Shown here: positions 16,967-25,767 of the stretch, piece after piece
How positions within the stretch are numbered: the first letter of the stretch is position 1
Layout of the letters: each line of letters starts with the position of its first letter
Assembly: GCF_900129645.1 (NCBI RefSeq)
Contig: NZ_FSQZ01000001.1
Coordinates: 1,302,001-1,366,000, forward strand
Length of the DNA stretch: 64,000 bases
Reading direction: 5' to 3'
From: Acetomicrobium flavidum
GTDB lineage: Bacteria > Synergistota > Synergistia > Synergistales > Acetomicrobiaceae
Notes under the pieces: model-generated
Seen by the model: the letters and a program-made list of their open reading frames with translations, nothing else
Told to the model about the DNA's origin: nothing
Databases searched by the model: none
Translations under genes and position numbers: made by a program

Positions 16967-16995
16967 TTGACGAAAGCGCAGGACTTAAGTTAAAT
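16967..16995 (+). promoter_or_regulatory. Promoter of the cys leader and cysE-cysK
   Basis: -35 TTGACG (16967-16972), 17 bases, -10 TTAAAT (16990-16995). It is placed so that transcription starts about 30 bases before the tri-cysteine uORF. Confidence 0.6.
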
Positions 16996-17034
16996 TTAAA
17001 CTCAGAATTAAGCTTAGGAGCAAGGGAGATAGAA

Positions 17035-17091
17035 ATGGGTAAGAATAGCTTGTTTTTCGGCGTTTGTTGTTGTCGGTGGATCGCTTCCTGA
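17035..17091 (+). CDS. Cysteine leader peptide (uORF with three Cys codons)
   Basis: An 18-codon reading frame MGKNSLFFGVCCCRWIAS, with three consecutive TGT codons at 17065-17073 and a good ribosome site (AAGGGAG, six bases upstream). Immediately after the Cys codons a 9-bp hairpin begins, and a Rho-independent terminator follows before cysE. This is the arrangement of ribosome-stalling attenuators: low cysteine would stall the ribosome on TGT TGT TGT and change the downstream fold. Poly-cysteine leader peptides are known from mycobacteria. This one has its own Shine-Dalgarno sequence. The role is inferred. Confidence 0.65.
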   Translation: MGKNSLFFGVCCCRWIAS

Positions 17092-17115
17092 TCTACCGCG
17101 GCGTGGTGGCCGCGG
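17074..17115 (+). promoter_or_regulatory. Competing hairpins in the cys leader
   Basis: Hairpin 1 is CGGTGGATC/GATCTACCG (17074-17082, 17090-17098), with one G-T pair and a 7-nt loop. Hairpin 2 is CCGCGG/CCGCGG (17096-17101, 17110-17115). They share bases 17096-17098, so they are mutually exclusive. The segment AAAGCC at 17135-17140 can pair with GGCTTT in the terminator's 5' arm. Confidence 0.5.
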
Positions 17116-17184
17116 CAATATGAGCGCTGTGGCCAAAGCCGAAGACAAGCTTTAATTATATTACAAAGATAGATAGACCTGTAT

Positions 17185-17225
17185 AAGAGGGCTTTCGCGC
17201 CATAGCGAAAGCCCTCTTAATTTTT
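17185..17225 (+). terminator. Attenuator terminator before cysE
   Basis: A perfect 14-bp stem (arms 17185-17198 and 17205-17218, loop GCCATA) is followed by AATTTTT. It ends about 27 bases before the cysE ATG, with only a ribosome site between. No promoter fits there, so it must work as a conditional terminator. Confidence 0.85.
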
Positions 17226-17251
17226 GAGTTTGCAGGAGGTATTGATAGACG

Positions 17252-17944
17252 ATGGGGAAGATATGGCAAACCGTAAAATCTGATTTTCAGGCTGTTAAGG
17301 ATAGAGACCCCGCCATACCCGACGGACTTAGAGGATTCTTTGAGGTTATCTTGTGCACGCCGGGCTTTCAGGCGATACTTGCGCATAGGTTAATACATTT
17401 TTTACATACAAGGCTTCGCATACCCATCTTGCCCAGGTTTTTGGGGTTGATCGTTCGCTGGTGGACCGGAATAGAGATACATCCGGGAGCACAAATAGGT
17501 AAAGGGGTATTTATAGACCATGGCATGGGAGTGGTGATAGGCGAGACCGCCATCGTGAAGGACAACGTAACGTTATTTCATGGAGTAACGCTGGGCGGTA
17601 CCGGCAAGGAAAAGGGGAAACGCCACCCCACCGTCGAGGAGGGAGCCTTCATAGGTGCGGGAGCTAAAATACTTGGGAATATAACTATCGGCAAAAATTC
17701 CAAGATCGGTGCCGGCAGCGTGGTCGTAAAGGATGTTCCGCCGGACAGCACTGTCGTTGGAATTCCTGCCTTCATGGTCAAGCATAAGGGATTTAAGCTG
17801 CGCGAAGCCACGGCTAATGTCCAGTTGGCGAATACCATTTTGAGGCGAATAGAGGAGATGGAACAGGAGCTGAAGCTGTTGAAAGAGGAGCTTAGAAATG
17901 TGCAAGATCAGCTCAGCATACAAAATAAACAGGAGGTTGCATGA
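17252..17944 (+). CDS. cysE: Serine O-acetyltransferase
   Basis: Makes O-acetyl-L-serine from serine and acetyl-CoA, the first step of cysteine synthesis. The left-handed beta-helix has hexapeptide repeats from residue 75 on, with the catalytic segment IDHGMGVVIGETA and FHGVTLGGTGK. The C-terminal 40 residues are a charged coiled helix (RRIEEMEQELKLLKEEL) rather than the classic CysE tail. GCAGGAGGT precedes the ATG. The last four bases overlap cysK (ATGA). Expression is probably set by the Cys-codon leader. Confidence 0.93.
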   Translation: MGKIWQTVKSDFQAVKDRDPAIPDGLRGFFEVILCTPGFQAILAHRLIHFLHTRLRIPILPRFLGLIVRWWTGIEIHPGAQIGKGVFIDHGMGVVIGETAIVKDNVTLFHGVTLGGTGKEKGKRHPTVEEGAFIGAGAKILGNITIGKNSKIGAGSVVVKDVPPDSTVVGIPAFMVKHKGFKLREATANVQLANTILRRIEEMEQELKLLKEELRNVQDQLSIQNKQEVA

Positions 17945-18861
17945 TGATATCAGTGGATGATGTTTTCTTTAGAAAGTTAATCGGCCGCACCCCTTCAGTT
18001 AAATTATCACACGTCAAGGGGAATGTACTTTTGAAGCTTGAGGGCAGCAACGTGGGAGGGTCCATAAAGGACAGGGCTGTATGGGGAATGCTCAAGCATT
18101 TTGAGCGTTCCGGGAAACTGAAAGAAAATGCCGTCATCGTTGAACCAACCTCGGGCAATACAGGTATCGCCCTGGCTATGTTTGGAGCTGCCTTGAACCT
18201 CCAAGTCATACTGACCATGCCTGAATCCATGTCCCTGGAAAGGAGGGCAACTTTAGCCGCCTACGGAGCAAAACTAGAGCTGACGCCTGCGTCAGAGGGC
18301 ATGGCAGGAGCCATAAGGAGGGCCGAAGAGATAGTGAAAGAACTTCCCGGCGCAGTCATGCTCGACCAGTTCTCAAATCCCGGCAATCCCTGGGCCCACA
18401 TGGTTACGACCGCGCCGGAAATAATCATGGAAACGGAGGGCCGGGAGATAGCGGCCTTTGTCGCTGGAGTAGGGACGGGAGGCACTTTGACGGGTATCGG
18501 CAAGGTACTAAAGAAGGTATTTCCTGACATGCAGGTCATTGCCGTAGAACCCGCCGGATCCTCTGTACTAAGCGGAGGTTGCAGCGGTCCTCACTTAATA
18601 CAGGGCATAGGAGCCGGCTTCGTGCCTAAAAATCTGGACCTCTCTCTAGTTGATAGGGTCATAAAGGTTTCAGATGAGGATGCCTTGGAGATGACGAGAT
18701 ATTTAGCGCGAAGCAAAGGCCTGTTTTTGGGCATCTCCAGCGGTGCAAATGTCTGGGCGGCAATGGAGGTCTTAAAAGGTCTGAAGGAAGGTTCTATTGT
18801 GGCGACCGTTGCACCCGATAGAGGCGACAAGTATTTGAGCACTCCCGCGTATAGGGGATGA
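17941..18861 (+). CDS. cysK: Cysteine synthase (O-acetylserine sulfhydrylase)
   Basis: A PLP enzyme of fold type II that makes cysteine from O-acetylserine and sulfide. The PLP lysine is K43 in GGSIKDR. The phosphate and substrate loops are PTSGNTGI (69-76) and GVGTGGTLTG. Its 306 residues fit CysK/CysM. It is translationally coupled to cysE, forming the two-step pathway and possibly the cysteine synthase complex. CysM (thiosulfate-using) cannot be excluded. Confidence 0.92.
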   Translation: MMISVDDVFFRKLIGRTPSVKLSHVKGNVLLKLEGSNVGGSIKDRAVWGMLKHFERSGKLKENAVIVEPTSGNTGIALAMFGAALNLQVILTMPESMSLERRATLAAYGAKLELTPASEGMAGAIRRAEEIVKELPGAVMLDQFSNPGNPWAHMVTTAPEIIMETEGREIAAFVAGVGTGGTLTGIGKVLKKVFPDMQVIAVEPAGSSVLSGGCSGPHLIQGIGAGFVPKNLDLSLVDRVIKVSDEDALEMTRYLARSKGLFLGISSGANVWAAMEVLKGLKEGSIVATVAPDRGDKYLSTPAYRG

Positions 18862-18894
18862 AATAATTAGGTTGCACTAAAATATGCGTTTCAC

Positions 18895-18923
18895 TTGCAC
18901 GGGGAATATATATTTGTTATATT
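18895..18923 (+). promoter_or_regulatory. Promoter of brnQ
   Basis: -35 TTGCAC (18895-18900), 17 bases, -10 TATATT (18918-18923). Just downstream lies a 10-bp palindrome TGTATATACA (18938-18947) that could be an operator. Confidence 0.5.
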
Positions 18924-19003
18924 GAGTGCAGTATGCATGTATATACAATTCATGCCTTTCGGTCAATTGAAATTAATTTTTCTACAAGGGGGTCTTATGG
19001 TAA

Positions 19004-20317
19004 ATGGAGAGAATCAAAATGAGAGACGTAATCGTGACCGGCTTTGCCTTGTTTGCCATGTTTTTTGGGGCGGGTAACCTCATCTTTCCGCCGTATCTCG
19101 GGTCTTTATACGGGACAAAGTGGATGATTGCGATGTTGGGCTTCTGCATCACTGGCATAGGTCTTCCCTTATTGGGAGTCATGGTCATGTCGCAATACGA
19201 TGGTTCCTTCGAAAAGTTTGCGGGCAAAGGCGGCAAGATGTTTAGTCTCTTGCTGGGAAGCTTGGTGGTCCTCTGCATCGGCCCGCTTCTTGCCATTCCA
19301 CGTACCGGCGCGACTACCTTTGAGATCGCCATAAAACCATTTTTCCCCGGCATAAATCCCTATATTCCGATCATTGGTTATTTTGCATTGACGTTTTATT
19401 TCTCCATGAGGCAGTCCTCGGTTATAGATGTAATAGGAAAGATACTGACACCTGGCCTGCTCATTTTATTGCTTTTCATCATAATTGCAGGAGTTCTTCA
19501 CCCCATAAGCGCACCTTTGTCTCCTAAAGTTTTGAATAACCCGTTCACCTCTTGTTTCGTCGAAGGATACCAAACTATGGACGCCCTGGCAGCTGTCATA
19601 TTTGCGGGAATCATAGTACAAAGCATAAAGGCAAAAGGCTATGGCGTCGGTTCATCCACCAAGATCACTATCTTATCGGGCATGATAGCAGCTTTGGGAC
19701 TTTTAGTAGTATATGGCGGATTGATGTACCTTGGAGCGACTGTGTCCTTTATGCCCAAGGATGTATCCAGGACTACCTTACTTATCACGATAGTGGCTGA
19801 AATTGCGGGCGATTTTGGGCTGGTGGCTTTGGGCATAGTTGTAGCTCTTGCCTGCTTGACGACGGCCGTGGGGTTGACTGCTGCAACTGGCGAGTTTTTC
19901 AGCAAGCTGTCGGGAAATAGGGTAACCTACCTTCAGGTGGTAATCATGTCTACAATTTTTAGTGCTTTATTTGCCGGCATAGGAGTAGACGGGATAATAA
20001 AGTTCGCTGTGCCAATTCTAGTGGTTGTATATCCCATCGTCATAGTATTGTTGTTCATGAACCTGCTTTCTCCAGTGTTTAACGACTCCTGCAGATATGC
20101 CTATATCGCTGCCCTGGCTGGCACCTTGCTGGTAAGCCTGCATGACGGCCTTTCTGCGATAGGCGTTAACTTCTCCTTCTGGGAAGACATGATTTCCCTG
20201 ATACCTCTTGTGGGTGATGGATTCGGTTGGTTGGTATCCGCTACGTTAGGATTTTCGATAGGCTTGATCATAGACAGGATTGTCTTGGCCATAAAAGGTT
20301 CCGAAAGCTGTGCCTAA
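19004..20317 (+). CDS. brnQ: Branched-chain amino-acid carrier BrnQ
   Basis: A 437-residue LIVCS-family sodium- or proton-coupled carrier for Leu/Ile/Val, with about 12 membrane segments. The N-terminal signature FALFAMFFGAGNLIFPPYLG is clear. A later in-frame ATG at 19019, preceded by GGAG, is an alternative start. It is transcribed from its own promoter after cysK. With ilvE and the buk/ptb block it fits fermentation of branched-chain amino acids. Confidence 0.92.
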   Translation: MERIKMRDVIVTGFALFAMFFGAGNLIFPPYLGSLYGTKWMIAMLGFCITGIGLPLLGVMVMSQYDGSFEKFAGKGGKMFSLLLGSLVVLCIGPLLAIPRTGATTFEIAIKPFFPGINPYIPIIGYFALTFYFSMRQSSVIDVIGKILTPGLLILLLFIIIAGVLHPISAPLSPKVLNNPFTSCFVEGYQTMDALAAVIFAGIIVQSIKAKGYGVGSSTKITILSGMIAALGLLVVYGGLMYLGATVSFMPKDVSRTTLLITIVAEIAGDFGLVALGIVVALACLTTAVGLTAATGEFFSKLSGNRVTYLQVVIMSTIFSALFAGIGVDGIIKFAVPILVVVYPIVIVLLFMNLLSPVFNDSCRYAYIAALAGTLLVSLHDGLSAIGVNFSFWEDMISLIPLVGDGFGWLVSATLGFSIGLIIDRIVLAIKGSESCA

Positions 20318-20337
20318 AATGCCGAAAAATTGAATAG

Positions 20338-20392
20338 CCACTCACAAACAAACTCCCAAGGATAGAATCTTTGGGGGTTTGTTTGTGAGTGG
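20338..20392 (+). other. Very stable intergenic hairpin between brnQ and the NSS carrier
   Basis: A 16-bp perfect stem (20338-20353 with 20377-20392) is extended inward by CCCAA/TTGGG. There is no U-tract on the plus strand. It could be a processing or stability element separating two transporter messages, or a terminator of unusual type. Confidence 0.6.
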
Positions 20393-20425
20393 AGATAAGT
20401 ATCTCTAAAGTAAGGAGTGAGTTTT

Positions 20426-21790
20426 TTGGCTGAAAGGGAGCAGTTGGCAACAAGGTTGGGTTTCATCCTCGTGTCTGCTGGTTGTGCGGTTGGCTTGGGT
20501 AACGTATGGAGGTTTCCCTACATTACGGGTCGTTACGGCGGGGCGATATTCGTGCTTTTTTACGTCATCTTTCTCATGGTCATGGGGCTTCCAATCATGG
20601 TGTGCGAGTATTCAATGGGACGGGCAAGCAGAAGGAACTTGGCTGGAGCAATGCTGACACTTGAGCCTGCAGGTACAAAGTGGCATATCTATGGCTACGT
20701 GGGCGTTTTGGGCAATTTAATCTTGATGATGTTTTATACGACTGTTTCGGGATGGGGTATGGCTTATATCTATTATTCAGCCGCAGGCCGTCTTTCAGGG
20801 CTCACACCGCAGGAGGTAGGAGCCTTCTTTAATTCCTTTATCTCAAATGTCCCGGAAGTGACCATCTGGATGGCCTTGACGGTGGTATTGGGTTTTATGG
20901 TGTGTTCGATAGGATTGCAGGCAGGAGTAGAGCGGGCAAGCAAAGTATTGATGTCAGGCCTTTTCCTGCTCTTGATAGTTCTCATTGTGCGTTCTGTTAC
21001 GCTGCCAGGCGCAGAAAAAGGACTGGCTTTTTATCTTAAGCCGGATTTTTCCAAGCTGAATTGGGAAGCGGTCTATGCAGCGATGAGCCAGGCGTTCTTC
21101 TCCCTGAGCTTAGGGATAGGAAGCATGACGATTTTCGGAAGTTATCTGAGCAAGGATCGTGCCCTTATGGGCGAATCGATATACGTCATATTTTTTGGAG
21201 CCCTATCGGCCCTGATGTCTGGCTTAGTGATCTTTCCTGCCTGTTTTGCCTTTGGAGTGGACGCCGGGGCAGGGCCTGGATTGATATTCGTGACACTTCC
21301 CAACGTGTTCAACTCGATGGTGGGAGGAAGGTTGTGGGGGACGCTCTTTTTCATCTTCTTATCCTTTGCCTCGTTGACCACTGTGATAGCAGTATTTGAG
21401 CACCTCATAGCCTTCGCCATGGACGAGTGGAAGTGGAGCAGGAAGAAGGCCTCTTACGTGGGCATCGTGGTCCTGTTCATCGCCTCATTGCCTTGCGTCT
21501 TGGGATTCGGGCCTTGGAGCGGATTTCACCCACTTGGCGGCAATACGGGAATACTTGATCTGGAGGACTTCATTGTCGGTTTCAACCTGCTTCCGTTGGG
21601 GTCCCTCATATTTGTATTGTTTTGCACACTTAAGCGAGGATGGGGATGGCATAACTTTATTAGGGAGGCCAACATTGGCATAGGGCCAAAGTTTCCAGAG
21701 ACTCTTAGGGGCTACATGACCCATGTATTGCCCTTCGCGATCCTTTTTATATTCGTGATGGGTTATTATCAATTTTTCAGGGTGGGCTAA
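20426..21790 (+). CDS. Sodium-dependent amino-acid transporter, NSS/SNF family
   Basis: A LeuT-fold neurotransmitter:sodium symporter of 454 residues with about 11-12 membrane segments. The TM1 sodium/substrate motif reads GCAVGLGNVWRFPYI, and the TM6 and TM8 regions contain SLSLGIGSM and FASLTTVIAVFEH. I start at TTG 20426, eight bases after AAGGAG; the GTG at 20417 is too close to that site. The substrate is not predictable, though amino acids such as Leu, Ala or Trp are typical. Confidence 0.9.
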   Translation: MAEREQLATRLGFILVSAGCAVGLGNVWRFPYITGRYGGAIFVLFYVIFLMVMGLPIMVCEYSMGRASRRNLAGAMLTLEPAGTKWHIYGYVGVLGNLILMMFYTTVSGWGMAYIYYSAAGRLSGLTPQEVGAFFNSFISNVPEVTIWMALTVVLGFMVCSIGLQAGVERASKVLMSGLFLLLIVLIVRSVTLPGAEKGLAFYLKPDFSKLNWEAVYAAMSQAFFSLSLGIGSMTIFGSYLSKDRALMGESIYVIFFGALSALMSGLVIFPACFAFGVDAGAGPGLIFVTLPNVFNSMVGGRLWGTLFFIFLSFASLTTVIAVFEHLIAFAMDEWKWSRKKASYVGIVVLFIASLPCVLGFGPWSGFHPLGGNTGILDLEDFIVGFNLLPLGSLIFVLFCTLKRGWGWHNFIREANIGIGPKFPETLRGYMTHVLPFAILFIFVMGYYQFFRVG

Positions 21791-21810
21791 GGCCGGACTT
21801 ATTTCCGCTA

Positions 21811-21839
21811 TTGATGATATTTGCCGTGTGGGATATTAT
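21811..21839 (+). promoter_or_regulatory. Promoter of iclR-uxaA
   Basis: -35 TTGATG (21811-21816), 17 bases, -10 TATTAT (21834-21839). The leader then contains TATCATAAATGAAATAA, partly like the operator half-site at 31.95 kb. Confidence 0.55.
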
Positions 21840-21885
21840 ATAACTATATCATAAATGAAATAATTTTCCATGTGGAGGAATCTAA

Positions 21886-22653
21886 ATGCCTGGCGTTGTC
21901 AACATACGAGTCTTGGACCGAGCAGTGGATGTCATGAACTGTCTTGCCGATATCGGACAACCTGTCGGCCTGTCGGATATTGTCGATAGGATCTCCCTGC
22001 CTAAGACCACCGTCTTTCGGATCTTGAACACCTTGGAAGGACATTCCTTGGTGGTTCGCTACAACGGCCAATACGCAATCGGGCCTGCCGTGCTCTTTTG
22101 GGCGAGCGCCTATAAGGCGCAAAATGTGCTGCTTGAGATGGCTAAGCCTTATTTAGTGGAACTTTGGGACTTCACGAGGGAGACGGTGCATCTTATATCC
22201 TTCGACGGAGAAGAGGCTTACTACATAGAAAAATTGGATACGCCTCATCCTGTCAGAATGCATTCTCGCATAGGGGCTCACTTAATCCTTTATAGCACCG
22301 CAGCAGGCAAGGCAATTTTGTCCGCCTTGACCAAGGAAGAGATTGACGAATATTTGAATAAAGTAACTCTCGTTCCTAGAACTCCCAATACCATTGTCGA
22401 CAAGGAAAGGTTGCTCGAGGAGTTGTCTAAGATCCGGCAGGAAGGATTTGCCAAGGACCTGCAGGAAAATGAAGAGGGGATTTGTTGCGTTGGTGCAGCC
22501 GTATTACAAAACGGGCGCCCAGTGGGAGCCATAAGCGTTTCCGCCCCGGCTTACAGATTCACCGCGGAAAAGATGCTTGAAGCCGGAAGGAAGGTCCAGG
22601 AAGTGGCGGCAAAGGTCTCGGAGGCGTTGAGCTCGATCCCAAGCATTCGTTAA
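21886..22653 (+). CDS. IclR-family regulator, probably of uronate catabolism
   Basis: A 255-residue IclR/KdgR-type regulator. Residues 5-70 are the winged helix (LSDIVDRISLPKTTVFRIL), and residues 85-250 are the GAF-like effector domain with STAAGKAIL and KDLQENEEGICCVGA. It lies 13 bases before uxaA and faces the galacturonate operon. KDG or a uronate intermediate is a plausible ligand, as for KdgR. A GGAGG ribosome site supports the ATG. Confidence 0.88.
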   Translation: MPGVVNIRVLDRAVDVMNCLADIGQPVGLSDIVDRISLPKTTVFRILNTLEGHSLVVRYNGQYAIGPAVLFWASAYKAQNVLLEMAKPYLVELWDFTRETVHLISFDGEEAYYIEKLDTPHPVRMHSRIGAHLILYSTAAGKAILSALTKEEIDEYLNKVTLVPRTPNTIVDKERLLEELSKIRQEGFAKDLQENEEGICCVGAAVLQNGRPVGAISVSAPAYRFTAEKMLEAGRKVQEVAAKVSEALSSIPSIR

Positions 22654-22666
22654 AAGGTGGATGACA

Positions 22667-24166
22667 ATGTCAGTATTGCGAATCACTGGAAATGATAATG
22701 TCGCAGTTGCATTGAAAGGGTTGAACATCGATGACGTCGTCGAGATCGACGGGCAAAGCCTCCTTATCAAAGATGAGATACCCCCTGCTCATAAGGTGGC
22801 CATCAAGCTCATAAGGCAGGGCGAAGACGTCATCAAGTACGGATTTTCCATTGGAAGGGCGACGCAGGAGATCCAGCCGGGGAAACATGTTCATACCCAT
22901 AATCTTAAGACCAACCTGGAAGGCGTAGAAGAATATGTCTATGAACCAAAACAATATTTACATTGTCCCGACTCTTTTGCTACACCAAATTTTAAAGCTT
23001 TCATTCGTAAAAACGGTTGTATAGGAATAAGAAACGAGATATGTATAGTACCAACGGTCGGTTGCATAAATGAAGTAGGTCATCTCATCCTGAACGAAGC
23101 CAAACGCCGTCTTAAAGGGAGCCCCTATGCAAGCTTGCTCGATGATTTTAATGTAATGGCTCATCCCTTTGGTTGTTCGCAGCTGGGTGGAGATTTAGAA
23201 AAAACGCAAAAGATACTTTCATCAATTGTTAAGCATCCAAATGCAGGCGGAGTTTTGGTATTAGGATTGGGATGTGAGAACAATACCCTGGAGTCCTTTT
23301 CGGAACACCTAAATGGTATTGACGAGGAACGAGTTCGTTTCCTTATAGCACAGGAAGTAGACGATGAAGTTGATGCTGGCGCTGCGATCATTTGTGAGCT
23401 TGTCGAGAAGGCGTATTCAGACAAGCGTGAAGATGTACCACTTTCGTCTTTAGTTGTAGGATTAAAATGTGGTGGCTCTGACGGATTTTCGGGCATAACC
23501 GCCAACCCTTTGCTTGGAGCGTTTTCTGATCTCCTCATCTGCTCAGGCGGTAGCTCTGTCCTTACGGAAGTTCCGGAGATGTTTGGCGCCGAAAGGCTTT
23601 TGATGGAAAGGGCGGAAAGCGAGGAGGTCTTTCAAAAGATCGTCAAGCTGATCAACGGATTTAAAGAATATTTCATCTCCCATGGGCAGCCTGTTTACGA
23701 AAACCCATCTCCCGGCAATAAAGCAGGAGGCATAACGACCTTGGAAGAAAAATCCTTGGGTTGCGTCCAAAAGGGCGGCAGAGCGCCTGTCGTGGACGTA
23801 CTATTTTATGGTGATCGCGTTAAAAAGAATGGATTAAACCTGCTTGAAAGTCCTGGAAATGACCTTGTATCTTCAACGGCTCTTGGCGCTGCAGGATGTC
23901 ATATGATCCTTTTTTCGACAGGCAGAGGTACGCCTTTCGGTACATTTGTGCCTACCGTCAAGGTATCCACCAACAGCGATCTATACCGCAGAAAAGAAAG
24001 ATGGATAGACTTTAACGCGGGATCACTTTTGGAAGGGGTTGCGATGGAGGAACTTTTGCGCGATTTTCTTCGTAAGGTGATAGATATTGCAAGTGGAGAG
24101 AGGACAAAAAGCGAAGAAAATGGCTTCAAGCAAATAGCCATTTGGAAGGATGGAGTAACGTTATAG
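22667..24166 (+). CDS. uxaA: Altronate dehydratase
   Basis: Dehydrates D-altronate to 2-keto-3-deoxygluconate. The N-terminal 90 residues form the SAF-type small domain (DNVAVALKGLN, GKHVHTHNL). The rest is the large UxaA domain with HPFGCSQLGGD, LKCGGSDGFSG and GRGTPFGTFVPTVKV. I chose the ATG at 22667 because the one at 22661 abuts the GGTGG ribosome site. It follows the IclR gene on the plus strand, while the other pathway genes are on the minus strand. Confidence 0.93.
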   Translation: MSVLRITGNDNVAVALKGLNIDDVVEIDGQSLLIKDEIPPAHKVAIKLIRQGEDVIKYGFSIGRATQEIQPGKHVHTHNLKTNLEGVEEYVYEPKQYLHCPDSFATPNFKAFIRKNGCIGIRNEICIVPTVGCINEVGHLILNEAKRRLKGSPYASLLDDFNVMAHPFGCSQLGGDLEKTQKILSSIVKHPNAGGVLVLGLGCENNTLESFSEHLNGIDEERVRFLIAQEVDDEVDAGAAIICELVEKAYSDKREDVPLSSLVVGLKCGGSDGFSGITANPLLGAFSDLLICSGGSSVLTEVPEMFGAERLLMERAESEEVFQKIVKLINGFKEYFISHGQPVYENPSPGNKAGGITTLEEKSLGCVQKGGRAPVVDVLFYGDRVKKNGLNLLESPGNDLVSSTALGAAGCHMILFSTGRGTPFGTFVPTVKVSTNSDLYRRKERWIDFNAGSLLEGVAMEELLRDFLRKVIDIASGERTKSEENGFKQIAIWKDGVTL

Positions 24167-24182
24167 TTGGGGAGAAAATGGA

Positions 24183-24215
24183 AGGCGGGAGATGCAATAT
24201 TCTCCCGCCTCTAGT
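24183..24215. terminator. Bidirectional terminator, uxaA / uxaB
   Basis: A perfect 10-bp stem AGGCGGGAGA/TCTCCCGCCT (24183-24192, 24201-24210) is followed by CTAGTTTT. It separates the convergent ends of the two uronate transcripts. Confidence 0.8.
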
Positions 24216-24216
24216 T

Positions 24217-25740
24217 TTAATCAATATCGAGGATCGTGCTTATTGCCCCTTTAGTTAAAAGGTTGTGTAGATATGTGGCGATTTTCTCAGCAGCCGAGGG
24301 TATTTCCAGCAAATGTTGAGCTTCTAGTTTTGGATGGGACAAAGCTTCTTTTGTGAGAGAGAGGCACTGATCTAAAGTTAACGATCCATCATATTTGCCC
24401 CATGTATTCTTCATATGCTCCAGTATCTCACGATCGTCCCTGATGGGATACTCCTCGCCGTTGTCGCGCCTGCCGAAAAAGGCCTTTCCGTCCGCCCTGG
24501 TTATTTTATAAAAGCGCAAATACCCAGCAATTGACAAGAGAAGGCGGTTGGGTAATTTTTTGCGCATGGAGTAAAAATCGATGATGCTCGGTAGAATTCT
24601 AACGGTTAGCTTGCTAGTAGAGTTTAGGGTAATGTCGATCAAGGCATGCTTTATGAAGGGATTTTTAAACCTTTCTAGCACTTCGTGTGTGAATTCCATG
24701 ATCTCCGATCTATCGCCGGGTATCGTGGGTACAACCTCTTCGAAAAGCAGGTCTTTCAAATATTTGCCTATAATGGGATGTTCTACCATTTCCTTTACGT
24801 AGTTTAATCCGGCAAGATAGGCTAAAGTAACGGTGGATGTGTGTCCCCCATTTAAGATTCGGACTTTCCTCGTTCTGTAGGGAGCAATATCGTCGGTGAA
24901 GACGACGTTTAACCCTACCCTATCTAAGGGAAGAATTTCCTTTAGATAACTTGGCCCTTCTATGACCCAAAGGTGAAATAATTCGGATACCACAAGGTTC
25001 TTGTCCTCATACCCTAGTCGTTTTTCGAGGTCCTCTATCTCATCCTTTGGATAACCCGTTACAATCCTGTCTACCAGCGAACAGCAGAAAATGCATTCAG
25101 TGCTGACCCAATCGATAAACTCTCTTTCTAATCCGAAGATGTGACACAACTTCAATACGCATTGTTTTAGGATGTCGCCATTGCGGTCTATAAGCTCGCA
25201 GGGGATAAAAATAAGTTTAGCCTTATCTTTTCCTAACGCCTTATATCGTTCATAAAGTAACCTTGTTACCTTGGCGGGGAATGAACAGGGCGGATCATCG
25301 TCAAAGCGATCATCGGGCGATATGCTTATGCCAGCTTCGGTGGTATTTGATACCACAATGCCGATGTTGGGATCCTTAATTACATGAAGGACTTTGTCCC
25401 ATTCGTCATTTGATTTGAGGACCTTGTCGATAGTTCCTACGATCCTTATCTCCTCTTTTGGTTGTCCCTTATATATGCCGCGGGCTATGTGTGTAAAAAG
25501 GCCATTTGCCTCATTTAACAGATCCGCCCTGCCTTCAGATGTGGATTGAATTACGACAACACGGCCGTTGAATAAGCCTTTGTTGTTTGCAATTTGTAGA
25601 AGCGAATCGACAAATGCCCTTAAGAAATTGCCTGTGCCGAATTGTAAGACCTTTACTGGCAAATTGAGAGTTTTTTCATCGGGTAAAATTATTTCATCAG
25701 AATGTATGCTTTTTAATAGGTTACGTGTAAGCTTATGCAT
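24217..25740 (-). CDS. uxaB: Tagaturonate reductase (altronate oxidoreductase)
   Basis: A 507-residue member of the mannitol dehydrogenase family that reduces D-tagaturonate to D-altronate with NADH. The N-terminal nucleotide fold has VLQFGTGNFLRAFVD. The catalytic region shows RIVTGYPKDEIEDLE and the family segment RVRILNGGHTSTVTLAYLAG, with the lysine/histidine pair. It is the last gene of the eda-kdgK-uxaC-dctPQM-uxaB operon. Fructuronate reductase (UxuB) is a relative, but pairing with UxaA and the absence of UxuA favour UxaB. Confidence 0.9.
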   Translation of the reverse strand: MHKLTRNLLKSIHSDEIILPDEKTLNLPVKVLQFGTGNFLRAFVDSLLQIANNKGLFNGRVVVIQSTSEGRADLLNEANGLFTHIARGIYKGQPKEEIRIVGTIDKVLKSNDEWDKVLHVIKDPNIGIVVSNTTEAGISISPDDRFDDDPPCSFPAKVTRLLYERYKALGKDKAKLIFIPCELIDRNGDILKQCVLKLCHIFGLEREFIDWVSTECIFCCSLVDRIVTGYPKDEIEDLEKRLGYEDKNLVVSELFHLWVIEGPSYLKEILPLDRVGLNVVFTDDIAPYRTRKVRILNGGHTSTVTLAYLAGLNYVKEMVEHPIIGKYLKDLLFEEVVPTIPGDRSEIMEFTHEVLERFKNPFIKHALIDITLNSTSKLTVRILPSIIDFYSMRKKLPNRLLLSIAGYLRFYKITRADGKAFFGRRDNGEEYPIRDDREILEHMKNTWGKYDGSLTLDQCLSLTKEALSHPKLEAQHLLEIPSAAEKIATYLHNLLTKGAISTILDID

Positions 25741-25767
25741 CTTTATCCTCCGTATAAATTATGGCAA

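Noticed and set aside
17035-17154. A decayed protein gene: joining the Cys-codon frame to the next frame gives a signal-peptide-like stretch ending SAVAKAEDKL
   Set aside because: The in-frame stop, Cys codons, nested hairpins and terminator fit a leader-peptide attenuator much better than a pseudogene.
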